A stretch of 64,000 nt of DNA from Undibacterium cyanobacteriorum (lineage in GTDB: Bacteria > Pseudomonadota > Gammaproteobacteria > Burkholderiales > Burkholderiaceae_D). Positions within the stretch are counted from its first letter, which is position 1. Every line of letters begins with the position of its first letter. A program made the position numbers and the translations under genes. Below the pieces are notes generated by a model. It saw only the letters and a program-made list of their open reading frames with translations. It did not search any database and was not told the origin of the DNA. Location of the stretch: positions 1,488,001-1,552,000 of the forward strand of contig NZ_CP133720.1 of NCBI RefSeq assembly GCF_031326225.1, given 5' to 3'. Below are positions 25,011 to 33,925 of this stretch, one piece after another.

Positions 25011-25027
25011 TTGGCACGAGACTTGCA
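25011..25027 (+). promoter_or_regulatory. Sigma-54 promoter of the export and sensing operon
   Basis: TTGGCACGAGACTTGCA matches the sigma-54 consensus TTGGCACRN4TTGCW at every defined base, with GG at -24 and GC at -12. It lies 45 bp before the membrane-fusion gene. The operon encodes a sigma-54 activator at its end, so positive autoregulation is likely. Confidence 0.9.
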
Positions 25028-25071
25028 AAAGATAGGGTTGAATCAAACAATAACCCGCAATGGAGTGCAAT

Positions 25072-26322
25072 ATGGATCAAGCCATCAATCCTCAAGTCTT
25101 ACAACAACGGCAACGACGTCGTTGGATGATCGGCGCCGTCGTTGGCTTCGCGATTGTCGGTGCGAGCTGGGGTGTGAACCGTATCGCGACGCAATCGGCT
25201 TCTCTGTCGGAATTGCGGGTATCCGAATTGCGTGTGGCGAAGGTCGACAATACGATCAATGCTTCGGGCATTGTGATTCCGGTGCGCGAAGAGCAGCTTT
25301 CTAGTCCAGCACAGACCCGCGTTACCAAAGTTGTGGCGAAAGCCGGCCAAACGGTAAAGGCCGGCGATCTGTTGATGGTATTGGATGATCAAGCGATTCG
25401 TGTGGCGATTGATAATTTGCGCGAGCAAATTTCGCAGCAAGAAATCCGCGTTCAAACACTTAGCAGCGAGTTAGATGCACAGTTGAAGAAAATCGCCAGT
25501 GAAATCGAATTGTTAGAATTGGATTTGCAAAGCAATAAGGTGAAACTCGCACGCTATCAGAAACTTGGTGCGACCGGCATCACCTCACAAGTCGATTTGC
25601 AGGCAGCGGAGTTGGCGGTCAAGCGTAATGAAGTGCAACTCCGTCAGCATAAAGAGTCTTTGGTCGACACGCGCAAAACGACCCACAACAATATCGAGAG
25701 CGCTCGACTGCAACGCTCGATCTTCCAAAAACAAATGGAATTGCAGCAAAGCCTATTGGCGCAGACTCAGGTCAAAGCACCGTTTGATGGTTTGTTGACC
25801 TGGGCGATGACCGATGAGGGCGCCAGCGTCAATACGGGGCAGTTAATTGCGAAAGTCTCTGAGCTCAATAATTTCCGCGTTGAAGCCAGTGTCTCCGATT
25901 TCTATGCGCGCTACCTCAATCCAGGGCAAGCGGTGCGGGTGGAATACAGCGGACAGGTGATTCGCGGTGAAGTCCAAACGATCTTGCCGGAAATTCAGAA
26001 TGGAACCGTTAAGCTCATCGTGAGCTTGGCTGAGCCACATCATCCTGCTTTACGCCACAAACTTCGCGTGGAAACGAATATTGTCACGGATCAAAAAGAG
26101 CAAGCCTTGGTAGCCGATGCGGGTCCCGCCATCAACGGCAAAGGCCGGCAAGAAGTCTTTGTTTTGCAAGATGGCACGGCGGTAAAACGTACTGTGGAAT
26201 TCGGCATGGCCGATGGCAAACATGTGGAAGTGCTTGCCAGTAGCGGTTTGAAAGCGGGCGACAAACTCATCGTCTCCGACGTCAGTAAATTTAAGCACCT
26301 CGACAGTTTTCGAGTGCGCTAG
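25072..26322 (+). CDS. Periplasmic adaptor (membrane-fusion protein) of an ABC exporter
   Basis: HlyD/MacA-like adaptor of 416 residues linking an inner-membrane ABC transporter to an outer-membrane channel. It has one N-terminal membrane helix (about 20-40), a lipoyl/barrel-sandwich half with VVAKAGQTVKAGDLLMVLDD, a long alpha-hairpin coiled coil (about 110-225), the returning half QTQVKAPFDGLLTW and beta-barrel segments. The start at 25072 has GGAG 6 bases upstream; an in-frame ATG at 25060 overlaps that site and is unlikely. It is the first gene after the sigma-54 promoter. No outer-membrane TolC-type gene is in the operon. Confidence 0.88.
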   Translation: MDQAINPQVLQQRQRRRWMIGAVVGFAIVGASWGVNRIATQSASLSELRVSELRVAKVDNTINASGIVIPVREEQLSSPAQTRVTKVVAKAGQTVKAGDLLMVLDDQAIRVAIDNLREQISQQEIRVQTLSSELDAQLKKIASEIELLELDLQSNKVKLARYQKLGATGITSQVDLQAAELAVKRNEVQLRQHKESLVDTRKTTHNNIESARLQRSIFQKQMELQQSLLAQTQVKAPFDGLLTWAMTDEGASVNTGQLIAKVSELNNFRVEASVSDFYARYLNPGQAVRVEYSGQVIRGEVQTILPEIQNGTVKLIVSLAEPHHPALRHKLRVETNIVTDQKEQALVADAGPAINGKGRQEVFVLQDGTAVKRTVEFGMADGKHVEVLASSGLKAGDKLIVSDVSKFKHLDSFRVR

Positions 26323-26401
26323 GGCGGATGCGATTTCAATTCAACATCCGATTCAAGAATACATCTCAAACAGATTCAGAATTTTAGTGGAAGGAAATCC
26401 C

Positions 26402-27064
26402 ATGATAGAACTGCACAAGGTCAGTAAAACATACATGACCGACAAAGTAGAAACCATTGCCTTGCGTGATATTGACTTACGCATAGGAAAAGGCGAGTTT
26501 GTTTCGATCATGGGACCGAGTGGGTGCGGCAAAAGTACCTTACTAAATCTTCTTGGTTTGTTAGACAGACCAGGGCAAGGCACAATCAAAGTTGACGGGC
26601 AAGAGCTACATCAGTGGAGCGATAAAGAGTTGGCGCAGATGCGCAATAAAACTTTCGGTTTCATTTTTCAAAGCTTCCATTTGATTAATGATCTGCGTGT
26701 CATCGATAACGTTGAATTGCCGCTGCTGTATCGCAAATCGACTGCAAAGCAGCGCCGTGAATTGGCTGAACAAGCGCTGGCCAAAGTCGGCCTCAGTGCG
26801 CGTATGGAGCATTATCCGAATCAATTATCGGGCGGTCAGCAACAGCGGGTGGCGATCGCGCGTGCCATGGTCGGCCAGCCAGAAATTCTGTTGGCCGATG
26901 AGCCGACTGGGAATCTCGATAGTCATATGGGTGCTGAAGTGATGGAGATACTGTTACAGCTCAATCGCGAGGGCACCACCGTGGTGATGGTGACGCATGA
27001 TGAACGTCATGCCAAACAGAGTGGTCGCATCGTGCGTGTGTTTGATGGCCAATTGGTGTCCTAG
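26402..27064 (+). CDS. ABC transporter ATP-binding protein (MacB/LolD type)
   Basis: ATPase of 220 residues of the class that partners FtsX-like permeases. Walker A is GPSGCGKSTLLN (about 38-49), the signature is LSGGQQQRVAIARAM (about 140), Walker B is ILLADEPTGNLDS and the switch His is in VMVTHDERHA. The start at 26402 is preceded by GGAAGGA. The two permease genes follow after 8 bp and then with overlap. In the family, ATP hydrolysis drives extracytoplasmic work on periplasmic substrates rather than classical membrane translocation. Confidence 0.93.
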   Translation: MIELHKVSKTYMTDKVETIALRDIDLRIGKGEFVSIMGPSGCGKSTLLNLLGLLDRPGQGTIKVDGQELHQWSDKELAQMRNKTFGFIFQSFHLINDLRVIDNVELPLLYRKSTAKQRRELAEQALAKVGLSARMEHYPNQLSGGQQQRVAIARAMVGQPEILLADEPTGNLDSHMGAEVMEILLQLNREGTTVVMVTHDERHAKQSGRIVRVFDGQLVS

Positions 27065-27072
27065 GAGGCGAT

Positions 27073-28308
27073 ATGCTGAAGAATTATCTCCTGATGGCGA
27101 ACAAGGTTTACCTCAGACGCAAGATGTTCACTTTGATCAATTTGGCTTGCATCGTGTTGACCTTGGTGGTGTTGCTGGCGGTGACGGCCATGATGGAACA
27201 TAGCTTTGCACCATCTGGTGTGGACGTTAATCGTGATCGCGTGGTGACGGTCAATCACTACACGAAGATGGGCAAGGACATGACCATGAGTACGGGGCTC
27301 GGCTACAAACTGATCGAGCTTTACCTACGCCCGATTCCAAATGCTGAAAAAGTGAGTGCAGTGTCGCGCCCGATACAAGTAGCGGTATATCAAGAAGATC
27401 GCGTTGAAAAGCTCAACATGCGTTTTACCGATGCGGTGTTTTGGGAGATCTATCAGTATCGATTGTTGGCAGGACGCTTGTTTCAAGCGGACGATGTGGA
27501 GCAAGGTCGATCAGTGGTGGTTTTGAATCAAGTCATCGCCAAAAAGCTATTCGGTGAAGGTTCAGCAATAGGGCAAAAACTCAATGTCCGTAGTCATCAA
27601 TATGAAGTCATCGGCGTAGTTGATGATGGTCAGAAGGGCACCGGTAATCCTGAAATGTGGGCGCCACATTCAACCATGCCTTCCAGTAATTACAAAGATA
27701 GTTTGGTTGGGGATTTTTCTGCAGTGCTGATGGCGAAGAGCAGTAAAGAGGTGAATGCTCTTAAACGAGAAGTACATGAGCGCGGTAAGCATATCGTCGA
27801 AGAAGATCCGGCTAAGTGGACGAAAACTCTCTTGTTAGCGAACACAGAGTTCGACGCTTTTGCTCGCGGCTTTTCGAGTGACTCACGTAGCGAGGATTCG
27901 GGCGCAGAACAAGCGATGGGATGGATTATTGTTTTGATGTTTCTCTTTATGCTGCTGCCAGCTTTGAACTTGGTCAATCTCAATCTTGGGCGCATGAAAG
28001 AAAGAAGCGCCGAGATCGGTGTTCGCAAGGCGTTTGGCGCTTCTACCTTTGAGTTGGTTAAACAATTCTTGGTCGAGAATGTCATGCTCTCTTTGGTTGG
28101 CTGCTTGATTGCTTTGTTGCTGACCCATGGTCTGCTTGTGTGGATTAATCACACTGGATTTTTGCCGAGCCTTAATTTAGGCGTCAATCTCTCTATCTTC
28201 GCTTATGGCTTTGTGATCACTGTCGTGTTTGGCATCGTCTCTGGCGTTGTTCCAGCATGGCGCATGGCGCGTCTTGATCCCGTTTTTGCATTGAAAGGAA
28301 ATGCCTAA
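27073..28308 (+). CDS. FtsX/MacB-type ABC permease 1
   Basis: Permease of 411 residues with the four-helix MacB/FtsX topology: one helix near the N-terminus (about 20-42), a large periplasmic MacB_PCD domain (about 45-275, with GRLFQADDVEQGRSVVVLNQ) and three C-terminal helices with the family landmark SAEIGVRKAFGAS (about 315). It ends with ARLDPVFALKGNA. It starts 8 bp after the ATPase and overlaps the second permease by one base. It probably forms a heterodimer with that permease. The substrate cannot be read; peptides, lipids and antibiotics are all known for the family. Confidence 0.88.
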   Translation: MLKNYLLMANKVYLRRKMFTLINLACIVLTLVVLLAVTAMMEHSFAPSGVDVNRDRVVTVNHYTKMGKDMTMSTGLGYKLIELYLRPIPNAEKVSAVSRPIQVAVYQEDRVEKLNMRFTDAVFWEIYQYRLLAGRLFQADDVEQGRSVVVLNQVIAKKLFGEGSAIGQKLNVRSHQYEVIGVVDDGQKGTGNPEMWAPHSTMPSSNYKDSLVGDFSAVLMAKSSKEVNALKREVHERGKHIVEEDPAKWTKTLLLANTEFDAFARGFSSDSRSEDSGAEQAMGWIIVLMFLFMLLPALNLVNLNLGRMKERSAEIGVRKAFGASTFELVKQFLVENVMLSLVGCLIALLLTHGLLVWINHTGFLPSLNLGVNLSIFAYGFVITVVFGIVSGVVPAWRMARLDPVFALKGNA

Positions 28309-29507
28309 TGTTGAAGCATTTATTAAAGTCGCTGTGGAAGCGCAAAGGCAAGAACTTGATGATCAGTGCAGAGATTTTGCTGATTTTCGTGGTGATCTTC
28401 GGTGTCGTGGTTGGCTTTGTACACAATTCTCGTCTCTATCATCAGACTCGCGGTTTCGATTACGAAGATCGTTGGCGCGTCAGCTTTGAAACGGAGTTGG
28501 ATGTATTGAGCAAACCGAATCCTCAGTTGGTTGAGAATTTTCGCCGTAGCTTACAAGCGATGCCGGAAGTGGAGTCAGTGAGTTTTGTTCAATTTGGGCC
28601 ATATAGTAATTCGGCCTTTGTTGGAGATTTTCGAGGTACTGAATCTGGGCAGAAACTGAGCACATATTTTGTTACAGCTGATGATGCAAGCCAGAGTACC
28701 TTAAAAATTCCCGTCGTAAGTGGACGCTGGTTTTCCCAACAAGACGAAGGCGCCAGCGAAACGGCGGCGGTGATCAATCGTCGTCTTGCGAAGAAAATGT
28801 TCGGTGACGAGGATCCCTTAGGAAAACTGATGACGAATTCTGATATGGGGCAAAAAGATCCGAAGTTCTATCGCATTGTCGGCGTCATCGAAGACTACCG
28901 ATATTTTGGTGAGTTCATGGGCTATGAAAACATTGCTTTGTTCCGTCATTCGAGTATCAGCGAAAATCCACTTACCAATTTGATTATCAAGGTGAAGCCG
29001 GGAACGCCGCGCAATTTTGAAATTAAGCTGCATCAACAGCTCAAATTGGTGCGCAATGATATCGAGTACGATATTTCGGTCTTAGATGAAACCCGTGATG
29101 AAATGTTGCGCCAGAAAGCAACCTTCTTCGCGCCACCGATCTTTATTGCAAGCTTCTTGTTGTTGATGGTGTGTTTCGGTTTGTTTGGTGTGCTGTGGCA
29201 GAACGTCAATAGTCGTATTCCCGAAATTGGTTTGCGTCGCGCCGTCGGTGCTAGCAGTCTGCAAATCTACAGTCAAATTATTACCGAGCAAGTGTTGTTA
29301 AGTAGCATGGCAATGGTAGTCGCTTTGGTGTTTCTGGTACAGTTGCCGTTTACTGGTATTTTTGCCAAATTTATGGATTGGAGCAGCTTCTTTCTTTCCG
29401 CTGGAATCGCCATGATGGTGATTTATGCGATGACGATTGTGTGCTCTTTGTATCCTGCATGGATGGCCAGCCGCATGAGTCCGACTGATGCGCTGCACTA
29501 CGAATAA
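28308..29507 (+). CDS. FtsX/MacB-type ABC permease 2
   Basis: Second permease of the pair, 399 residues, with the same layout: N-terminal helix (about 18-40), periplasmic domain including VSGRWFSQQDEGASETAAV and NRRLAKKMFGDEDPLG, and three C-terminal helices with the landmark SRIPEIGLRRAVGAS. The last residues ASRMSPTDALHYE are typical of MacB_PCD permeases. It overlaps permease 1 by one base. Sequence divergence between the two permeases suggests separate roles in a heterodimer. The sigma-54 regulator follows 16 bp downstream. Confidence 0.88.
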   Translation: MLKHLLKSLWKRKGKNLMISAEILLIFVVIFGVVVGFVHNSRLYHQTRGFDYEDRWRVSFETELDVLSKPNPQLVENFRRSLQAMPEVESVSFVQFGPYSNSAFVGDFRGTESGQKLSTYFVTADDASQSTLKIPVVSGRWFSQQDEGASETAAVINRRLAKKMFGDEDPLGKLMTNSDMGQKDPKFYRIVGVIEDYRYFGEFMGYENIALFRHSSISENPLTNLIIKVKPGTPRNFEIKLHQQLKLVRNDIEYDISVLDETRDEMLRQKATFFAPPIFIASFLLLMVCFGLFGVLWQNVNSRIPEIGLRRAVGASSLQIYSQIITEQVLLSSMAMVVALVFLVQLPFTGIFAKFMDWSSFFLSAGIAMMVIYAMTIVCSLYPAWMASRMSPTDALHYE

Positions 29508-29523
29508 AGATTAGAGGACGAGT

Positions 29524-30969
29524 GTGTCTTTACCCAAAATTTTGATCGTTGATGACGACGAATCAGTGCAAATTTCTTTAGCCTTGCTACTGAAACAAAA
29601 TGGTTTTGCCAGTATCACCTGCGATGAACCTGCCAAGGCCTTGGAGGTTCTCGAGCGTGAGCCGCAGCAGATTTGTTTAGTTCTGCTGGACATGAACTTC
29701 TCTTTGCAAACCACGGGCGAAGAAGGTCTCGCTTTGATGGCGCAAATTCATCAGCGCCTGCCGCATTTACCGGTTTTGCTGATGACCGCATGGGGCTCGA
29801 TTTCTCTGGCAGTGAAGGGCGTGAAGGCCGGTGCGAGCGATTTCTTTACTAAGCCATGGGACAACCAGCATTTACTGCAATTGATCCGTACTACACTGGC
29901 TTCTCGGGGCGAAGCTTCGAGCGAAACGCAAACGCGGCAGAGTCTCGATGCGCAATACGATTTCTCTGAGATTGTCGGTGAGCATCCCGAGTTGCTGAAG
30001 ATCTTAGCGACCTTGGGACGGGTCGCTAAAACCAATGCATCGGTGTTGATTCTTGGCGAGAGTGGCACGGGTAAGGAACTGGTCGCCGATGCCATTCATC
30101 GCAATAGTCCACGCGCGGCACAAGACATTGTTAAGGTAAACATGGGGGCAGTTAGCTCCTCCTTGTTTGAAAGTGAAATGTTTGGTCATGTGCGTGGTGC
30201 TTTCACTGATGCGAAAGCGGATCGTAAAGGACACTTTGCGACCGCGCATCAAGGTAGCTTGTTCTTGGATGAAATCGGTGAATTGAATCGTGCTGATCAG
30301 GTTAAGTTGTTACGGGTGTTGCAAAGCCAGACTTATCAAGCAGTGGGGTCAAGCAAGACGGAGAAAGCCGATGTGCGCATCATCTCCGCGACGAATCGTG
30401 AATTGGCTGAGCAAGTCGCGCAGGGCGAGTTTCGAGAAGATTTATTCTATCGTTTGAATTTGATCACGCTACGCCTTCCACCATTGCGCGAGCGGCGTTC
30501 TGACATTCCCTTGATCGCCAAGCAGCTGCTAGTCAAGCTTTGCCAGACATATGGCATGGAGCCGGTCCAGTTAGCGCCCTCGGCGGTCGATTGGTTGAGC
30601 CAACAAGCGTGGCCGGGCAATATCCGACAACTCAAACAAAGCTTGGAACGTACGTTACTGTTGGTCGGCAAGGCAAGTTTAGAGAAGGCCGACTTCTTGT
30701 CAGTCGAAGAAGAGAGTGGAGTACCGCAATGCCGCGAAACATCGATTTTTTCTGGCATGACTTTGGACCAAGTCGAGAAGCTCATGATCAACAAAGCGCT
30801 GGATGACCATGCTGGGAATTTATCTCGCGTAGCGAAAGTACTTGGACTCAGTCGCTTTGCTTTGTATCGTCGCTTAGAAAAGCACCAAATTGTGGTCGGC
30901 GAAGCTGAAGCTGATAGCGATTCTAAAGACGCAGCAAACGCCAGCACAACGAAAGCGAGTCAAGTATGA
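29524..30969 (+). CDS. Sigma-54-dependent response regulator (NtrC family)
   Basis: Enhancer-binding activator of 481 residues starting with GTG. The receiver domain has D10-D12 and phospho-site D56 in VLLDMNFS. The AAA+ domain has Walker A GESGTGKELVADAIH (about 178), the sigma-54 contact loop in the variant form GAFTDA instead of GAFTGA, and Walker B SLFLDEIGEL. A Fis-type helix-turn-helix is at the C-terminus (NLSRVAKVLGLSRFALYRRL). It sits between the transporter genes and its kinase and overlaps the kinase start by four bases. It very likely activates the perfect sigma-54 promoter at 25011, giving a positive loop. Confidence 0.93.
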   Translation: MSLPKILIVDDDESVQISLALLLKQNGFASITCDEPAKALEVLEREPQQICLVLLDMNFSLQTTGEEGLALMAQIHQRLPHLPVLLMTAWGSISLAVKGVKAGASDFFTKPWDNQHLLQLIRTTLASRGEASSETQTRQSLDAQYDFSEIVGEHPELLKILATLGRVAKTNASVLILGESGTGKELVADAIHRNSPRAAQDIVKVNMGAVSSSLFESEMFGHVRGAFTDAKADRKGHFATAHQGSLFLDEIGELNRADQVKLLRVLQSQTYQAVGSSKTEKADVRIISATNRELAEQVAQGEFREDLFYRLNLITLRLPPLRERRSDIPLIAKQLLVKLCQTYGMEPVQLAPSAVDWLSQQAWPGNIRQLKQSLERTLLLVGKASLEKADFLSVEEESGVPQCRETSIFSGMTLDQVEKLMINKALDDHAGNLSRVAKVLGLSRFALYRRLEKHQIVVGEAEADSDSKDAANASTTKASQV

Positions 30970-32315
30970 AGCTGCGGCAGCAATTACAACTGTATTTGTT
31001 TTTGCTGCATGCGGCTTTTTTCGGCTTGGTCTTATGGGTCTTGCACAGCAAACCTCTGTTAGTCATTGTGGTTGAGTTATGCTTGCTTCTTAGTTTCGGT
31101 ATCGGTTTTCTAGTTCTGCGTAGAGCACTCTTGCCACTGGAATTCGCTCGCCAATTCAAAGATCTGCTACACGATGAGAACTATGCGGCACGTCTAAAAG
31201 CCAGCCGTAATCACGAGGTGAGTGAACTGGCCGATTTGTTTAATCGCATGTTAGATCACTTGTACCAGGAACGATTGCGCATCGGTGAGCAACGGGGATT
31301 TCTTGAGAAGCTTTTGGAAGCAACGCCAGGTGCTGTAGTGGTGTTCGATTTTGAGGGCAAGGTCAGCCTTTGTAATGTCTTTGCCCAGGAATTATTTGGT
31401 GCGCAAATTCAGCTCGGGGATCAGTTAGGCAGTGCCGAACAAGCTTCAGCCTTTGTGTTGGACTTGGCCGCGCTCAAAGTGGGTGAAAGTCAGGTTCTAA
31501 GCAATGAAGAAGGGCGACGCTTCCGCTGTCAGCGCAGCCAATTTATCGATCGAGGATTCGCACGCGAATTCTTATTGATCGATGAGATTACCGAGGAGTT
31601 AGCGAGTTCTGAGAAAGCGACTTATGAAAAGCTGGTGCGGGTGTTGGCACATGAGGTCAACAACACAGTGGCCGCGACGGGATCGGTTTTGGAATCGCTG
31701 TTGTACTACCGCGCACAATTGGGCGCCGAGGATGCACAAGATTTCGAAACCGCAGTGACGGCAGTGCGTCGCCGTAACAGTAGCCTTGCGCAATTCATTG
31801 CCCGCTTCACTGAAGTCGTCAAGATGCCAGAGCCACGATTACAGGCCTGCGATATTGCTGAGATGCTTGACACCGCCATAGTGCTTTATCGTCAGCGCTG
31901 CCATGAGCTTGGCATACGTTTGGAATGGCAGCAGCGTGACTCGCTTCCAGCGCAGATGATTGATGCGCATTTGTTTGAGCAAGTGCTGTTGAATATTTTG
32001 AAGAATGCCATCGAGGCCGTTGAGATCTCCATCAAAGCCAATCCGGATCAAGCAAGTGAAGCGCGCTATGTGTTCATCGAGCTTGGACAAGATACTGAGC
32101 TTGGTCTGGTACGACTCTCAGTGATCGACTCGGGCCGAGGCCTGCAGAATATTCCGACTTCGCAACTATTCACGCCATTTTTTACGACCAAAAAAGGCGG
32201 GCAAGGCATAGGCTTGATGTTTGTACGCGAAGTTCTCAATCGCCATGGTTTCACGCATCGTTTAGCAATGAATGCTATGGGTGATACTCAATTTGATATC
32301 TTTTTCAATTTCTGA
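30966..32315 (+). CDS. Sensor histidine kinase with intramembrane-type input
   Basis: Kinase of 449 residues. Two membrane helices (about 9-27 and 31-51) are joined by only a few residues (HSKP), so there is no periplasmic sensor domain. HAMP-like and PAS-like regions follow, then the H-box VRVLAHEVNNTVAA (His about 229), and a HATPase with NILKNAIEAVE, DSGRGL and GQGIGLMFVREVL. The short-loop topology is what intramembrane-sensing kinases linked to ABC transporters (for example BceS in Firmicutes) use to read transporter activity. The start overlaps the regulator stop by four bases (ATGA). This closes the operon. Confidence 0.88.
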   Translation: MKLRQQLQLYLFLLHAAFFGLVLWVLHSKPLLVIVVELCLLLSFGIGFLVLRRALLPLEFARQFKDLLHDENYAARLKASRNHEVSELADLFNRMLDHLYQERLRIGEQRGFLEKLLEATPGAVVVFDFEGKVSLCNVFAQELFGAQIQLGDQLGSAEQASAFVLDLAALKVGESQVLSNEEGRRFRCQRSQFIDRGFAREFLLIDEITEELASSEKATYEKLVRVLAHEVNNTVAATGSVLESLLYYRAQLGAEDAQDFETAVTAVRRRNSSLAQFIARFTEVVKMPEPRLQACDIAEMLDTAIVLYRQRCHELGIRLEWQQRDSLPAQMIDAHLFEQVLLNILKNAIEAVEISIKANPDQASEARYVFIELGQDTELGLVRLSVIDSGRGLQNIPTSQLFTPFFTTKKGGQGIGLMFVREVLNRHGFTHRLAMNAMGDTQFDIFFNF

Positions 32316-32317
32316 AC

Positions 32318-32408
32318 GTAGGCTGGGCTGGCAAGCCCAGCGTCCGCTACGCCTTTTTGTTCGTGTATCCATTCATGTTGGGCTTCGCTTTGCTCAGCGC
32401 CAACCTAC
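32318..32408. repeat. Inverted pair of REP-type palindromes
   Basis: The first unit is GTAG followed by arms GCTGGGCT and AGCCCAGC around GGCA (32318-32341). The second, in opposite orientation, ends with CTAC at 32405-32408 and has outer arms GTTGG/CCAAC. Two opposing REPs with the GTAG head make a BIME-like element directly after the kinase stop, where it can act as a transcript-end hairpin. A related unit is at 46897-46920. Confidence 0.7.
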
Positions 32409-32474
32409 GATATCCGATCTTCATTGTCGTCAAGATCGCTCTAAAAAAGCCTGATTTGCTTGGGTGCGCTCCGC

Positions 32475-32480
32475 TATAAT
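32475..32480 (+). promoter_or_regulatory. Probable -10 element for tdk
   Basis: A consensus TATAAT lies 67 bp before the tdk start. The -35 region (TGATTT at 32452, 17 bp spacing) is weak. Confidence 0.4.
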
Positions 32481-32547
32481 GAGCGTTTACTTTGATGAAT
32501 CTTGGGCTCGTAATTTCGTAGCCCGTTTGCAATTCAGGATTAAGAAA

Positions 32548-33111
32548 TTGGCTAAGCTTTATTTTCGTTATTCGGCAATGAATGCCGGTAAATCAACTGC
32601 GCTGTTACAGGTTGCTCATAACTACGAAGAACAAGGACAACAAGTTTGCTTGTACACGGCGGCGATTGATGATCGCTATGGTGTCGGGAAAATTACTTCT
32701 CGCTTAGGGCCGCAACGTGATGCGGAACTATTTGACGCGGAATATGATTTTTTCGAACGGGCGCCCAAGGTCAGTTGTATTCTGGTCGATGAAGCACAAT
32801 TCTTGTCGCCTACTCAGGTTCAACAATTGCACCGCTTAGCGCATGTGCGCGGTATTCCTGTGATCTGCTATGGTTTGCGCAGCGACTTCTTAGGCGAACC
32901 ATTCCCTGGCTCGACTTATTTGATGACACTAGCTGACACCATCGAAGAGTTAAAAAATATCTGCACCTGCGGCAAGAAGGCCACCATGAATATACGCGTC
33001 GATGCGAATGGAAAGCGCATGATGGCCGGTGAACAGATTTCTATCGGTGGTAATGATCATTATCACCATGTTTGCGCTAAGTGTTTTTACCAACCTACTG
33101 GCAATCACTAG
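32548..33111 (+). CDS. tdk: Thymidine kinase
   Basis: Salvage enzyme phosphorylating thymidine with ATP, type II (E. coli Tdk-like). The 187-residue product has the P-loop SAMNAGKSTALLQ near the N-terminus, the DDRYGVGKI segment, Walker B ILVDEAQFL, the lasso region with ICTCGKKA and the zinc Cys pairs CTC and CAKC. I choose the TTG at 32548 as start: the next residues (AKLYFRYSAMNAGKS) align with the start of E. coli Tdk (MAQLYFYYSAMNAGKS), and AGGA lies 8 bases upstream. The frame is open back to 32464, but that would add 28 residues the family lacks and run into the -10 element. Confidence 0.93.
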   Translation: MAKLYFRYSAMNAGKSTALLQVAHNYEEQGQQVCLYTAAIDDRYGVGKITSRLGPQRDAELFDAEYDFFERAPKVSCILVDEAQFLSPTQVQQLHRLAHVRGIPVICYGLRSDFLGEPFPGSTYLMTLADTIEELKNICTCGKKATMNIRVDANGKRMMAGEQISIGGNDHYHHVCAKCFYQPTGNH

Positions 33112-33301
33112 TCCACTTTCACATTCTTCAATCGCTTTGATTTGTGTGCATCACTGCAATGCGGTGATGCCTCGCTCTCCAGTTCTCTTCCTCACGGTTT
33201 CCACCTTGTGATGGTGGTCTAGTCGGTCTTTCTTTTGATTTTATCGCTGATTTTTTGGTTTCGTCGGTTTGCCAACGACACGTACTACTTTACTCCTTAA
33301 C

Positions 33302-33374
33302 CTTGTCAACACTTGGTAGCGCGGCTGCCAAGATCAATCGAATCCAAATTCAAGGAGTAGCATATGTTGACAAG
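33302..33374 (+). promoter_or_regulatory. Leader able to pair with the start codon of the next gene
   Basis: CTTGTCAACA (33302-33311) is the exact reverse complement of TGTTGACAAG (33365-33374), which covers the start codon region of the gene at 33364. In RNA this would form a 10-bp stem hiding the initiation site, with a 53-base loop that contains the ribosome-binding site. Function is speculative. Confidence 0.3.
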
Positions 33375-33903
33375 AATGTGGCGCCATCTGTGCGCCGTTG
33401 CACTGCTGAGTGCAGGTTTTATGGCATCAACCGCCGCCTTAGCGGAACGTGGTCCTGCGACCGCTGAAGAGAAAGAAAAGGTGGTGAAACTCGCTGCCGC
33501 TGCCGACAAAGATCCATTGGGCGTGATGCGATCTGCCGATGGTCGTTGGTTTCAAAAATGGTCAGATGATGTGCCTGACTATATGTTTGGTCCTGATGTG
33601 GGTGCCTTTTGGTTTCACAACGGCGTCGCAAAAGAAGATCTGATGCGTGTGTTAAGGTTTCATCACATGCTCAGTGTTGCGGCGTTTCAAGTGCAAAAAA
33701 ATATGCTGGACCCTGAGAAAAATCCAACGGACTTAGAGGCCAAGACGATTGCCGGTATCGAAGGCCTCTTACGTGCTTATGAAAGTTTGGTCAAAACCAA
33801 TCCAAATAACAAAGTGGCAGCGATCGATGAGTTACTGGTGACGCGTGATAAAGGAGGGCTTGCGGACTTTGTTAAACGCTTGCCGCCACTACCCAAACGC
33901 TAA
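33364..33903 (+). CDS. Secreted protein of unknown function
   Basis: I do not recognise this 179-residue protein. It has a clear signal peptide (MLTRMWRHLCAVALLSAGFM then ASTAALA) and a soluble, helix-prone body of about 150 residues. A Trp/Phe/Asp-rich patch, DGRWFQKWSDDVPDYMFGPD (about 55-75), and a FHHM segment (about 99) stand out. There are no Cys residues after the signal region. An AAGGAG ribosome-binding site precedes the ATG. It lies 22 bp before the secreted M28 peptidase in the same direction, so the two are likely cotranscribed; it could be an accessory or unrelated periplasmic factor. Confidence 0.75.
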   Translation: MLTRMWRHLCAVALLSAGFMASTAALAERGPATAEEKEKVVKLAAAADKDPLGVMRSADGRWFQKWSDDVPDYMFGPDVGAFWFHNGVAKEDLMRVLRFHHMLSVAAFQVQKNMLDPEKNPTDLEAKTIAGIEGLLRAYESLVKTNPNNKVAAIDELLVTRDKGGLADFVKRLPPLPKR

Positions 33904-33925
33904 TTCCATCAACTAGGATTGTGTC

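Noticed and set aside
33148..33170. Hairpin GCATCAC/GTGATGC after tdk as terminator
   Set aside because: No T-run follows on either strand.
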